From Verrucomicrobiales bacterium (GTDB lineage Bacteria > Verrucomicrobiota > Verrucomicrobiia > Limisphaerales > Palsa-1400), in contig PLIU01000353.1 of assembly GCA_003140095.1 (NCBI GenBank), forward strand, positions 18,277 to 60,239: a stretch of 41,963 bases of DNA, read 5' to 3'. The notes beneath the pieces are model-generated. The model did not search any database and was not told the DNA's origin. It worked only from the letters and a program-made list of their open reading frames with translations. Numbering within the stretch: the stretch's first letter is position 1; each line of letters starts with the position of its first letter. A program made the translations under genes and the position numbers. This document shows, one piece after another, positions 1-8,626 of the stretch.

Positions 1-1
1 T

Positions 2-2074
2 ATGAAATTCTCTGAACCTCTCTGGTTGCTGGCCGGGTTGGCCGCGTGCGGCACACTTATCTGGACGTGGCGACGTTACGACGCCCGCCAGCGCGCGGCG
101 CTCGCCCATTTCGCGTCGTCGCACCTGCACGCGCAACTCACCGCGTCGTTCTCCGCCGCCAAACGAAACTGGAAACGAGGATTGTTCGTCGCCGCCGCCG
201 GCTGCCTCTTCGTCGCGCTGGCCCGGCCGCAAGCCGGTTTCCGTTGGGAGGAAGTCAAGCGGCGCGGCATTGAAGTCATCTTTGCGGTGGACACCTCGCG
301 CAGCATGTTGACGCCTGATGTCAAGCCGGACCGACTGACCCGCGCCAAACTCGCGGTGGATGATTTCGTGAGCCACCTCAACGGCGACGGCATCGGCCTG
401 ATCGCCTTCGCGGGCAACGCTTTTCTGCAATGCCCCATCACCATCGACTACGACGCGTTTCACGAATCGCTCCAGGCGCTCGACACCACCATCATTGCCC
501 GCGGCGGCACGGACATCGCCAGCGCCATTCGCGAAGCGCAGGCCGCACTGCAAAACCGCCCGAACACCGACAAAATCCTGGTCCTGCTAACCGACGGCGA
601 GGACCTGGAAGGCAACGATCTCGCCGCGGCCAAAGCGGCGGCGAAGGACGGCCTGAAAATTTATACGGTCGGCGTCGGCACGGCCAATGGCGACTTGATT
701 CCCATCCCGGCGGAACAGGGCGGGGGCTTCGTCAAAGACGAGGCCGGCCAGTTCGTGAAGTCGCACCTGGACGAAGCGGGCTTGAAGGCGATAGCCGAGG
801 CGACCGGCGGACTCTACGCGCCGCTCGGCGCGCAAGGCCAGGGACTGGAAACCATTTACCAGCAAGCTCTGGCGCCGCTGGCTAAACACGATCTCGCGTC
901 GCGACGACAGAAGGTTTATACGGAACGATTCCAATGGCCGCTGGCGGCCTCGCTCGCATTGCTGGTGGCGAGCATGCTTTTCGGCACGCGGCGGCGCATC
1001 GCGCGGAAACTCGAAGCGCCGGCGGTGAAAACTGCGCGGCCGCCATTCCGGGCACATAGCCCGGCGGTGATGCTCGGCGTGCTGCTGTTCATCCCGTTCC
1101 GCCAGGCGCAAGCCTCGCCCGCCGCCGCCGAGCAGGCCTACCAAAAGGGAGATTTTGCCGCGGCTGAACGCGAGTATGCCGCAGCCGCGCAACACAATAC
1201 AAACCAACCGGATCTGCAATTCGACGCTGGCACGGCGGCTTACAAGGCGGGCCAGTTCCCGCAGGCAGCCGAGGCGTTTCAGAAATCGCTCGGCAGCGAA
1301 CCGTCCGCCGACGCCAAGCGCCTGGCCGCGCAGGAGGACGCCTATTACAACCTCGGTGACACGCTTTATCGCACCGGCCAGAAAACCGAGCAGAGTCAGC
1401 CGCAGCAAACCATCCAAAGCTGGGAGCAGGCTGTGAAAACGTTTGAGGCCGCTCTGCAACTCCGCGCCGATGACGCCGACGCCAAATACAATCGCGATTT
1501 CGTCAAGCAAAAACTGGAGGAATTGAAAAAGAAGCAGGAACAGCAGAAGAAAGATCAACAGAAGAAAGACGAACAGAAACAAAAACAGGCTCAGAAGGAC
1601 AAGGATCAGAAGAACCAGTCCGGCCAGAATTCCGACCAGAAGAAACAGGATAACAAAGACCAGAAACCGGATGAAAAGAATCAATCGGGTCAAAGTTCCC
1701 AGGCGAAGGACCAGGAGAAGAAAGACCAGAAATCCGGCGCCAATTCCAAACCCGACCAACAGAAGGATCAGCAACAGGCCAACAGCGGCTCCAAGGCAGA
1801 CCAGCAACAACAGCCTGATCAGGCGGGTCAGCAGCCCAAGCCCGCCAACGGCCAGCCGCAAGGCAACAATCAAGCTCAGGCCGGCGCGGACCAGCGCAAG
1901 AACGAAGCCGCGCAGGCTGCCGACTCGCAGCGCGAGCCTGGCCAAATGAGCAAAGAGGAAGCGCGCGCGCTTCTCGATTCGCTCAAGAGCGAAGAACGAA
2001 GGCTCCCCGCCGCTCCAGTCGCGCGCAACAGTACCAATGAACTGCGGACAGATCAACCCATCAAGGATTGGTAA
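2..2074 (+). CDS. BatB-BatC fusion: VWA-domain protein with TPR and Gln/Lys-rich tail
   Basis: A 690-residue inner-membrane protein, complete at its start (ATG at base 2). Two hydrophobic segments (about residues 8-22 and 60-75) precede a von Willebrand A domain whose metal-binding MIDAS motif DTSRS is at residues 97-101. A further membrane helix near residues 315-325 closes the BatB-like half. After a second hydrophobic stretch (about 353-370), TPR-like helices follow (AYQKGDFAAAEREYAAA, then AGQFPQAAEAFQKSL), then about 150 residues almost wholly of Gln, Lys, Asp, Asn and Ser. BatB and BatC are separate genes in Bacteroides; here they are one chain. Bat proteins are associated with aerotolerance and often sit beside MoxR and BatA, which would lie left of the window. 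The function is known only from the family. The next gene starts one base after the stop. Confidence 0.85.
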   Translation: MKFSEPLWLLAGLAACGTLIWTWRRYDARQRAALAHFASSHLHAQLTASFSAAKRNWKRGLFVAAAGCLFVALARPQAGFRWEEVKRRGIEVIFAVDTSRSMLTPDVKPDRLTRAKLAVDDFVSHLNGDGIGLIAFAGNAFLQCPITIDYDAFHESLQALDTTIIARGGTDIASAIREAQAALQNRPNTDKILVLLTDGEDLEGNDLAAAKAAAKDGLKIYTVGVGTANGDLIPIPAEQGGGFVKDEAGQFVKSHLDEAGLKAIAEATGGLYAPLGAQGQGLETIYQQALAPLAKHDLASRRQKVYTERFQWPLAASLALLVASMLFGTRRRIARKLEAPAVKTARPPFRAHSPAVMLGVLLFIPFRQAQASPAAAEQAYQKGDFAAAEREYAAAAQHNTNQPDLQFDAGTAAYKAGQFPQAAEAFQKSLGSEPSADAKRLAAQEDAYYNLGDTLYRTGQKTEQSQPQQTIQSWEQAVKTFEAALQLRADDADAKYNRDFVKQKLEELKKKQEQQKKDQQKKDEQKQKQAQKDKDQKNQSGQNSDQKKQDNKDQKPDEKNQSGQSSQAKDQEKKDQKSGANSKPDQQKDQQQANSGSKADQQQQPDQAGQQPKPANGQPQGNNQAQAGADQRKNEAAQAADSQREPGQMSKEEARALLDSLKSEERRLPAAPVARNSTNELRTDQPIKDW

Positions 2075-2075
2075 A

Positions 2076-3950
2076 ATGAAAACGAACTTATCTCCATTCC
2101 GTCCCATGGCCGCGGCGATGGCTGGCCTCGTCGTCTTCGCCAACGCCGTGTCTGCAGCGCCGCCCGCCGTGACGGCACAACTCGCACCGAGCGAGATCAC
2201 CCTGGGGCAATCCGCCCAACTCTCGATCACGACTTCCGGAGGCGGCAATGACGCCGTTTCGCCGCCGGCTATGCCAGGGCTGGAGTTTGTGGCCGTCGGC
2301 CAGTCGAGCCAAATGCAGTTTATAAACGGCGTCACCAGCTCGACCGTTTCGGAATGCTACGAAGTGATTCCGCAACGCGCGGGCACTTTCACGATCCCGG
2401 CGTTGAGCCGCGGGTCGCAGCAGTTGGTGCTTCATGTGCGATCAGGCAACGGAAGCAGTGGTGCGGCGACGGGCAACAACACCGGCTTGTCCAGCCTGCC
2501 ATCGCCGGCCGCCAACGGCTTGTCCTCCGGGCAAACGAGCCTGACGCTGGACGGTTCGGCGTTCGTGCGGTTGCGCTTGCCGAAGCGGGAATTGTACGTG
2601 GGAGAAACGGTGCCGGTGGACATTCAAGTCGGCACACGCGCCGGTTGGGTGGCGTCGATCAACGGCTTGCCCACGATCAGCGGCGACGCGTTTCTGTTGA
2701 ACAAACTTTCCTCTCAACCGGAGCAGGCGGAGGAAAGCATCGATGGCCAACCTTACACCGTGTTCACGTGGCATAGCGCGCTGGCGGTGGTGAAACCGGG
2801 CGAGTTTTCGCTCAGCGTCGAAACCCCGCTCACCGTGCGGATGCGCACCGCGCCGCGGCGGCGAATGCCTGTTCCGAATGGGATGTTCAATGATCCGATG
2901 TTCGAGGACGCGTTCAATGACCCGTTTTTCCAGAATTTCTTCGGCGGCACGACGGAGAAAGAAATCACGGTGGCCAGCCACGCCGAGGCGATCAGGGTTT
3001 TCCCTTTGCCCACTGAAGGCCGGCCTGCCGGATTTGGCGGCGCAGTCGGAAACTTCGAAGTGAACAGCGAACTCTCCGCCGCCCAGAGCGCGGCCGGAGA
3101 CCCGTTGACGCTGCGGCTGAAAGTAACCGGCACGGGAAGCTTTGATCGTGTCAACAGTTCGATGCTCGGCGCGGTGGACGGCTGGAAGACATACCCGCCA
3201 ACCGCGAAATTTGGGCCGGCCGACAGCGCAGGTTACAGCGGCGAAAAGGATTTCGAGCAAGCCGTTATCCCAATAAAAGCGGGCAGGGAAACCGTGCCCG
3301 CTCTGGCGTTCAACTTTTTCAATCCCGAAACGCGTCAATACGAAACCAAACTGACCGCGCCGTTGAGCGTGGAGGTTTCACCCGCATCCGCCGGCGGCCT
3401 GAACGCGAGCGTGCCGGCCGCAAATCCCGGTGCGAATGCGGCCAGCCAACCGCCGCGCGACAGGCTGCGCCCGGACCACGCCGAAACCGGGCGCACGGTT
3501 GCGACATTGCTGCCGCTCTATTTTCAGCGGTGGTTCGTGGCTGGTCAGAGCGCGCTGGTTCTTTGTTTCGCCGGTGGTTTGATTTTCTTGCGCCGGCAGG
3601 AAAGGCGCGCGAATGACACGGATGGCGCGCGAAGGCGCGAGGCTTCCGGCGCCGTCGCGAATTGCGTGGCCGAGATGGACGCGTCCTCCACCGCCGGCGA
3701 TGCCGCCCGCTTTTTCCAATCCGCGCGCGTGGCGTTGCAGCAGCAATTGGCCGCCCGCTGGAACGTTGCGGCCGCCTCGATCACCATCGCGAAAATTGAC
3801 GCTCGCTTGAATGGTGAGGGCGGGGAAATCCGCCGCGTCTTTGCCCTGGCGGATCAGGCCGCCTATTCCGGGCAATACCTGAGCACGGCGGATTTTCAGC
3901 AATGGAAAGAAATCGTCTGCAACCAACTTAAACAAAGCGAAGCATTATGA
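2076..3950 (+). CDS. BatD-like protein (oxygen tolerance family)
   Basis: A 624-residue exported, membrane-anchored protein. The ATG at 2076 is chosen because it lies one base after the preceding stop and opens a clear signal peptide (MAAAMAGLVVFANAVSAAPP); an upstream in-frame ATG at 2037 lies inside the previous gene. The periplasmic part begins with VTAQLAPSEITLGQSAQLSI, the beta-sandwich opening typical of BatD (PF13584), and includes FVRLRLPKRELYVGETVPV. One membrane helix near residues 500-520 (SALVLCFAGGLIFL) is followed by a cytoplasmic helical tail. BatD is thought to form a membrane complex with the VWA-type Bat proteins; the exact role is unknown. The stop overlaps the next start (ATGA), which suggests translational coupling. 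Confidence 0.85.
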   Translation: MKTNLSPFRPMAAAMAGLVVFANAVSAAPPAVTAQLAPSEITLGQSAQLSITTSGGGNDAVSPPAMPGLEFVAVGQSSQMQFINGVTSSTVSECYEVIPQRAGTFTIPALSRGSQQLVLHVRSGNGSSGAATGNNTGLSSLPSPAANGLSSGQTSLTLDGSAFVRLRLPKRELYVGETVPVDIQVGTRAGWVASINGLPTISGDAFLLNKLSSQPEQAEESIDGQPYTVFTWHSALAVVKPGEFSLSVETPLTVRMRTAPRRRMPVPNGMFNDPMFEDAFNDPFFQNFFGGTTEKEITVASHAEAIRVFPLPTEGRPAGFGGAVGNFEVNSELSAAQSAAGDPLTLRLKVTGTGSFDRVNSSMLGAVDGWKTYPPTAKFGPADSAGYSGEKDFEQAVIPIKAGRETVPALAFNFFNPETRQYETKLTAPLSVEVSPASAGGLNASVPAANPGANAASQPPRDRLRPDHAETGRTVATLLPLYFQRWFVAGQSALVLCFAGGLIFLRRQERRANDTDGARRREASGAVANCVAEMDASSTAGDAARFFQSARVALQQQLAARWNVAAASITIAKIDARLNGEGGEIRRVFALADQAAYSGQYLSTADFQQWKEIVCNQLKQSEAL

Positions 3951-4792
3951 CATTATTCCAGATTCTGACACGGCGCGTGGCCATGGGCAAAATCAAGGTC
4001 ACCCGAAAACTATTGCAACGGTTGCATCGTGAAACCGGCTTGAAACGCCACGCCAAAGCATCTAAGCCATCTAAAAATAAGCAGCACGACTACTCCCGAT
4101 TATTCTGCACTTCGCTCGTAGCCGTATGGACGCTGACGGTCTGCCTGGCGCGCGCACAGGCTGCGACTCAAGCACAAGCGAGCCAGCCCGCCTCCGCAAG
4201 CAACGGATATTCCGCGGCGGCACTTTTCAATCAAGGCAACGCTGACGCCCAGGCGGGCAAACCCGGCCTGGCCGTCCTGAATTACGAGCGCGCCCGACTG
4301 CTGGCGCCAAACGATGCCGACATCGCCGCAAACCTTCACTTCGTCCGCGCGCAGGCAGGCCTGCCAGACGCGCCGGAGAACTGGCTGGCCCGCAGCTTGG
4401 GCTGCGCCAGTCCGAATACGCTGGCCTGGGTTGGAAGCTTCGGCTTGTTGCTGACCGGTTTGAGTTTGCTTCTCGTTCGCCTTCATCCGCAACGGCGCGT
4501 GATCTTCCATTGGTCTGGCTTCGCAGGCGCGTTGCTTGTCTCCACCGCCATCGCCAGCGCGATTACCGTGTGGCCGCGTGTCAACGAAGCCGTCGTGATC
4601 GCTCGCGCGGCGCCCGCCCGCACCTCGCCGGTGACGGCTGCCGAACCGTTGTTCAGTTTGCGCGAAGGCGAGACGGTGAGGGTGCGCGCGGAGCGCCACG
4701 ACTTCGCGCTGGTGCAAACCACGGCGGGGCGCTCGGGCTGGGCGGCGCGCGCGGATCTCGCTCGTGTCGTGCCGCAATCCCGCGCCCAATGA
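3947..4792 (+). CDS. BatE-like protein: TPR, two membrane helices and SH3-like domain
   Basis: A 281-residue protein starting in an ATGA overlap with BatD; the ATG at 3983 is a possible alternative start. A basic N-terminal stretch of about 50 residues leads to a signal or anchor helix (LVAVWTLTVCLARAQA). One TPR-like repeat follows (ALFNQGNADAQAGKPGLAVL, NYERARLLAPNDADIAANL), then two hydrophobic helices (about residues 160-178 and 187-205). The C-terminal 70 residues look like a bacterial SH3 fold (LFSLREGETVRVRAERHDFA, GRSGWAARADL). TPR plus transmembrane plus SH3 is the usual BatE layout. The long basic leader is odd and may not be translated. It is the last gene of the visible bat operon. 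Confidence 0.8.
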   Translation: MTLFQILTRRVAMGKIKVTRKLLQRLHRETGLKRHAKASKPSKNKQHDYSRLFCTSLVAVWTLTVCLARAQAATQAQASQPASASNGYSAAALFNQGNADAQAGKPGLAVLNYERARLLAPNDADIAANLHFVRAQAGLPDAPENWLARSLGCASPNTLAWVGSFGLLLTGLSLLLVRLHPQRRVIFHWSGFAGALLVSTAIASAITVWPRVNEAVVIARAAPARTSPVTAAEPLFSLREGETVRVRAERHDFALVQTTAGRSGWAARADLARVVPQSRAQ

Positions 4793-4861
4793 GTTTTCGG
4801 GAGCGCAGATTGCCATGGAATTGCGCATCGCGGCCCTTATGTAGCGATACATCGCGGTGAT

Positions 4862-4878
4862 GGCTGGCCGAGCCAGCC
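4862..4878 (+). terminator. GC-rich hairpin after the bat operon
   Basis: A perfect 7-bp stem (GGCTGGC / GCCAGCC) with a CGA loop lies 70 bp after the BatE stop. No T-run follows, so an intrinsic terminator is only possible. The rest of 4793-4984 shows no gene. Confidence 0.3.
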
Positions 4879-4984
4879 GCCTCAGTCTGCGCCTCCCGAA
4901 TTTGTTTCTCATCGTTCGCCATCCCGGCAGATTAATCCTGCTAAATGAACAGAACGTCGCCGATCTTGGTCGCAAGCCGGTTTT

Positions 4985-5284
4985 GTGCTGGACACGTTAA
5001 TATCTAGAAAGCCGTTGATTGAGTTGGCCAAACGATATCCCGAAGCAAAAGTTGAACTGGATGCCTGGTTCCATGAGGCGGAGACCGCCCGTTGGGCCAA
5101 TCCGGTTCAAGTTAAAGAGAAATATGGCAGTGCCAGCATTTTGAAGGGCAGCCGGGTCGTGTTCAACATCTGTGGAAACAAATATAGGCTGGTGGTTAAA
5201 ATAAACTATCCCTACGCGATAGTGTACGTCAGGTTTGCAGGAACGCATGGGGAATATGATCGAGTGAACGCGGAGGAAATTTAA
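4985..5284 (+). CDS. HigB-type mRNA interferase toxin
   Basis: A 99-residue protein that fits the HigB toxin family (PF09907) over its full length. Recognisable blocks are ISRKPLIELAKRYPEA at the N terminus, WANPVQVKEKYGSASILKG, RVVFNICGNKYRLVVKINY and YVRFAGTHGEYDRV at the C terminus. Family members are ribosome-dependent RNases normally neutralised by a HigA antitoxin encoded just downstream. The start is GTG at 4985, and no good ribosome-binding site is visible. The stop TAA overlaps an ATG by one base (TAATG at 5282-5286), the usual higB-higA coupling. The frame opened by that ATG closes after six codons, so the toxin appears to lack an intact cognate antitoxin. It may be inactive, poorly expressed or controlled in trans. 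Confidence 0.85.
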   Translation: MLDTLISRKPLIELAKRYPEAKVELDAWFHEAETARWANPVQVKEKYGSASILKGSRVVFNICGNKYRLVVKINYPYAIVYVRFAGTHGEYDRVNAEEI

Positions 5285-5345
5285 TGAAAACGAAATTGAT
5301 TTAAACGGAGTCTGAATATGCGGCATGTTGAAGCCGGGTTGTGAC
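5284..5345 (+). pseudogene. Remnant of a HigA antitoxin N terminus, broken by stop codons
   Basis: Starting at the ATG that overlaps the higB stop, the frame reads MKTKLI, stop (TAA 5302-5304), TESEYAAC, stop. HigA partners of this toxin family often begin with a segment of the form ..PIKTEADYEAAL.., so the residues on both sides of the stop match the expected antitoxin start, with a stop where Lys or Arg is expected. Beyond about 5345 no convincing antitoxin sequence can be followed in any frame, and no HTH is seen. The match is short and made by eye. Confidence 0.45.
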
Positions 5346-5420
5346 GATGGCCGGGACCTTAATGGAGCAGCAGGCGTGTTCCCGCTTTTCTTCTGACAGT
5401 ATATCGGCCATATTGACGGC

Positions 5421-6671
5421 GTGCGGAAAGGAATCATAACGGCTTTGGCTGCCGTGCTGATCGCAGGGCTTATCGCGGGCCTAATGGTGTGGCAATGGAA
5501 TTCCCCAACCTTGCCGGCTTCTTTGCTCCTGCCCATGAGTGTGGCCAAGAGCAATGCGGCTTTCGCGGTTTATCCCGGCTCCGATGGGGCCATGTTTATC
5601 TTGCCCGATGGAGCGCTGTGGCGCTGGGGAGCCGGCGTGACAAACCTGGATCTACTGCCAGAAGTTTTCGACGATCAGCATCATTGGTCCAAAGTCTTCA
5701 ACCGGACAGGTCAGTGGCTGGCGCAGGAGATCAATGGAAACGCATGGGAAGAGATGAATCGTTGGGGCCCGTCGAAGTTGGTTCCTTTGCCAGGCCCAAA
5801 TCAGGATTGGGCCGATTTAACCGGAGGGGTGATGTACACTTTAGGGCTGCAGAGGGACGGAACCATTCTGGGATGGGAGTCGAATAATCGCGGCGCGAGC
5901 CAAACCAATGCGTTCACCGAAGTGGAAACGAATTTCCTTTGGCGCGCCATTTCCGCAGATGGGCCGTCTTGCATTGGCGTGTCGAGCGATGGAAGGCTTT
6001 GGACTTGGCAACGCAACGGATTTTCACCATTGACCTTTTCACAGCCGACGCAGGAGTCAACGAACACCAATTGGCTCGGCGTCGCTGAAGGACAATATGC
6101 CTGGTCCAGCTCCGGCGAACTGTGGGGAACAACCGTTGCCCGACTCGATTCTTCAAATGCGATCAACGGACGCTTTGCCGTGGGATCCGTGGTGCATGAG
6201 ATTCGTGCTGATGGGACTCTTTGGGCCATCGGAGTGTCAGGGCCAAGGCGGCCCATGTTCCGGCCATTAATGCGCAGAGGCAGTTCCTCCTTTAGCGTTT
6301 CTGGCTATCGTTCCGCTCCTATGGGCAATGGCCTGACGACTAATTCTGGGAACCTGCAATGGCGGAGGATAGGAGAACGGTCGGACTGGGTTTCGATCTG
6401 GGGCTCAGACGAAACGTATTTTGGGCTAACTTCCGATGGCACAGTCTGGGTTTGGGGAACCGATTGGGGACAGAAGCCAATTGAAACATTGAAGGACAAA
6501 CTTGCCGACCTGTGGGAGGAGATTCGCGATCGTTTTCAACCTGCGGCGGGCGGCGCAGGGCCACTGGCCGGACGCGCAGCAGTGATGGCCGGACGGCCAG
6601 CCGTAACGGTCACTCAACCCTCTCTGGACGAACCTCGCCCGTTAATGCGCTTCAAGCCAACCAGCAAGTAA
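5421..6671 (+). CDS. Membrane-anchored or exported protein with RCC1-like repeats
   Basis: A 416-residue protein from a GTG at 5421; this start keeps the hydrophobic N-terminal helix (ITALAAVLIAGLIAGLMVWQW), which acts as signal or anchor. The body has repeated blades of the form DG-x-LW-x-WG: DGALWRWGAG, DGTILGWE, DGRLWTWQ, DGTLWAIG and DGTVWVWGTDWG. These resemble RCC1/ATS1 beta-propeller repeats, which are common in secreted proteins of Verrucomicrobia and Planctomycetes. No enzymatic motif is visible. The C-terminal 70 residues are Pro/Ala/Arg-rich and look unstructured. It lies between the toxin locus and the TetR gene, same strand, with no evident operon partner. The role is unknown; protein-protein interaction outside the cytoplasm is a guess. 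Confidence 0.7.
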   Translation: MRKGIITALAAVLIAGLIAGLMVWQWNSPTLPASLLLPMSVAKSNAAFAVYPGSDGAMFILPDGALWRWGAGVTNLDLLPEVFDDQHHWSKVFNRTGQWLAQEINGNAWEEMNRWGPSKLVPLPGPNQDWADLTGGVMYTLGLQRDGTILGWESNNRGASQTNAFTEVETNFLWRAISADGPSCIGVSSDGRLWTWQRNGFSPLTFSQPTQESTNTNWLGVAEGQYAWSSSGELWGTTVARLDSSNAINGRFAVGSVVHEIRADGTLWAIGVSGPRRPMFRPLMRRGSSSFSVSGYRSAPMGNGLTTNSGNLQWRRIGERSDWVSIWGSDETYFGLTSDGTVWVWGTDWGQKPIETLKDKLADLWEEIRDRFQPAAGGAGPLAGRAAVMAGRPAVTVTQPSLDEPRPLMRFKPTSK

Positions 6672-6697
6672 GCCGACAGCGCTGATGAAGGAAATTA

Positions 6698-6763
6698 TGA
6701 GTGCGATCAACATTTTCCTTGCGTTGTTCAAGAAATATGAGCATACTCACTTATATGAATAAA
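6698..6763 (+). CDS. Possible 21-codon leader peptide upstream of the TetR gene
   Basis: ATG at 6698 follows a good Shine-Dalgarno (GAAGGA at 6687-6692) and encodes MSAINIFLALFKKYEHTHLY plus one residue. Its stop overlaps the ATG at 6755 of the regulator in another frame. It could couple translation of the regulator or be chance; no homology is recognised. Confidence 0.2.
6738..6749. promoter_or_regulatory. Imperfect palindrome TGAGCATACTCA, possible TetR autoregulatory site
   Basis: Ten of twelve bases are symmetric (TGAG/CTCA arms). It lies just before the ATG at 6755, where a TetR-family protein could repress itself. Position and symmetry are the only support. Confidence 0.2.
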
Positions 6764-7435
6764 CGGCAAAAGAAAATTCCCAAGCAGCGGAAATCCACCA
6801 CGCGCAAAAAGGAGCCTGGCAAACGTGAAAAGAACAAAGAGGAGACAAAGCGGCGCATATTGAGAGCCGCGCTGGATTTATTTAAAGAGAAAGGCCTGGA
6901 AAGAACCACGACAAAAGAGATTTCCAAGAAATCCGGCATCGCCGAAGGCACCCTTTTCAATTACTTTAAGACGAAGGAGGATCTGGCGCTTTATTTCTTC
7001 CAGAAGGAGACCGAGGACCTCATTGAATGGTTTCGAGGCGAGGCGCGGCTGCAAAAGGCGCCCCTGCCTGAAAAACTCTTCGGGATCATTCATCGCCAAC
7101 TTGAATACATTGAGCCTTACGAAGATTTTATTGGGGCCGTCTTTTGCCGGTCCTTGCAACCCACTTCCTCCTTAAGCCCTTTGAGCTTCGAATCTCAAGA
7201 ATTGCGCCTCAAGTATCTTCGCTTTATCCGCGAGATTCTGGCGGAAGCCGAAGAGCGAGAGGAAATCCCGCGTTTGGGCTACTTGGGGGCCTGCGCCGTG
7301 GGCCTGTTTTACATCGGTATTGTCACCCATTGGCTCCATGACGGTTCACGAGGGAAACAAAAGACGCTGGCCCTGTTGGATCGCTCTCTGAATTTTGGCA
7401 CGCGGATATTGAATAAAGGAGGGTGGGAATGGTAA
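6755..7435 (+). CDS. TetR/AcrR-family transcriptional regulator
   Basis: A 226-residue regulator. A Lys/Arg-rich N-terminal extension of about 28 residues precedes the TetR DNA-binding domain: TKRRILRAALDLFKEKGLER, then TTTKEISKKSGIAEGTLFNY and FKTKEDLALYFF, a textbook helix-turn-helix with the YFxxKEDL close. The C-terminal helical ligand domain is not assignable to a subfamily. Start choice is uncertain: GTG 6701 (behind GAAGGA), ATG 6737 and ATG 6755 are all in frame. I use 6755 because it leaves the shortest extension. The stop overlaps the next start (ATG 7429) by seven bases, so the regulator is co-translated with the ABC1 kinase gene, its likely target or partner. Confidence 0.85.
   Translation: MNKRQKKIPKQRKSTTRKKEPGKREKNKEETKRRILRAALDLFKEKGLERTTTKEISKKSGIAEGTLFNYFKTKEDLALYFFQKETEDLIEWFRGEARLQKAPLPEKLFGIIHRQLEYIEPYEDFIGAVFCRSLQPTSSLSPLSFESQELRLKYLRFIREILAEAEEREEIPRLGYLGACAVGLFYIGIVTHWLHDGSRGKQKTLALLDRSLNFGTRILNKGGWEW
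7417..7424 (+). promoter_or_regulatory. Strong ribosome-binding site for the ABC1 kinase gene
   Basis: AAGGAGGG inside the end of the TetR gene lies about five bases before ATG 7429. This decides that start over the in-frame GTG at 7423. Confidence 0.6.
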
Positions 7436-8626
7436 AGCCAAGGAATGGCCCCATGAAGCGGGCCTACCGCCTCGCGCAGTTAGGCGCCAGTCTGGCCGGG
7501 AGATATTTGGCCTATCAAGTGCAACGTCCTTTTTTCGACCAGGAAGGGGCGATCGGACAGAAAAAGGCCTTGCGGCTTAAGCAGGCAAAACAAGTGCGTC
7601 AGGAACTGCAAAGTCTTCTCGGGCCGATTATGAAAGTCGGGCAGGCACTGAGCATGCAAACCCACTTTCTTGGGTCGGAGTTGGTCGAGGAGTTGTCGGC
7701 TTTGCAGATGCAAGCTCCGCCCATGCATCCGACGCTCATGCGGGCGCAATTTAAGGGTTCTCTCGGCAAGCAGCCAGAGGATGTATTCCGATCATTCGAA
7801 GCCGAACCCTTTGCGGCCGCTTCCTTGGGCCAAGTGCATTGGGCGGTCACCAAGAGCGGGGAGGATGTTGCCGTCAAGATTCAGTACCCAGCCATGCGGG
7901 AAGCAATCGAAAGCGATTTCCAGGCATTGCGCGCCGCTGGTTTCGCAGCCAGACTGACGGGCCATCTTCAGGAATCAGTCATACGCGAGGCCGAGCGAGG
8001 AATTCTCGAAGAAACAGGTGCTGACTATGTCCCGGGTGCCTGGGTTGCGGTTGCAGGATTTTCTTAAAAACAATCCTTGCCAGGAACTGCGCGATAGACT
8101 GGGCGCTGATTTGACGCGCTTGTTTTTCTTTCAACTTTTCCGCGTGCAAGCGCTCCATGCCGACCCGCATCCGGGGAATTACCTCTTCAATCATGACGGG
8201 ACCATTGGTCTGGTTGACTTCGGATGCGTGAAAGACATGAAACCGGAGGTGGTGCGCTGTTACGCGCAGTTCTGGTCACGCGAATGGGTCCATGACAGTA
8301 AACTCTATGGCGAAATAATCCGGGTCATTTTTGGCCCAAAAGTATCGCCGAATGAACCGCGTGTGAGGCGATGCATGAACGGAATCAGGCATTTCTACGA
8401 TAAGTTTCACCCTTTGGAAAAACCGCGAAAGGCGCTCGATCTTGCAGACTCGAAATTCATGGATGACCTGGCGGAGCTGGCGAAGACGCTGTTGAAAAAC
8501 AAGTTTCTTTCGCCGGAATTCCTATTTCTCTCGCGCACGGAATCCGGCATGTGCAATTTGCTGCATATCTTAAAGGCCCGGGTGGCCACGACGGATATTG
8601 CGCTGCAATGGATGCCGCCGATATGA
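7429..8626 (+). pseudogene. ABC1/UbiB atypical kinase gene broken by internal deletion and frame change
   Basis: Two open frames together give an ABC1/AarF/UbiB-family kinase. The first (7429-8067) has the family KxGQ motif (IMKVGQALSMQ), the Ala-rich loop AAASLGQVHWA and the VAVKIQYP lysine. The second (8018-8626, shifted frame) has VLTMSRVPGLRLQDFL, the catalytic loop HADPHPGN and the metal-binding GLVDFGCVK. At the junction (about 8008-8020) the first frame reaches RGILEE, where the conserved ExD motif (EE-x-DYxxEA) should continue. The second frame resumes directly at VLTM, which in intact members lies about 40 residues later. The lesion therefore removes the ExD Asp and the following segment and changes frame. 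UbiB-family proteins support isoprenoid quinone or lipid metabolism. An active product is unlikely unless this is an assembly fault. Confidence 0.75.

Noticed and set aside
587..2335. Long open frame on the minus strand opposite the BatB-BatC gene
   Set aside because: It is the complement of the Gln/Lys-rich coding region and gives a low-complexity Leu-rich product with no family resemblance; the plus-strand gene is clear.
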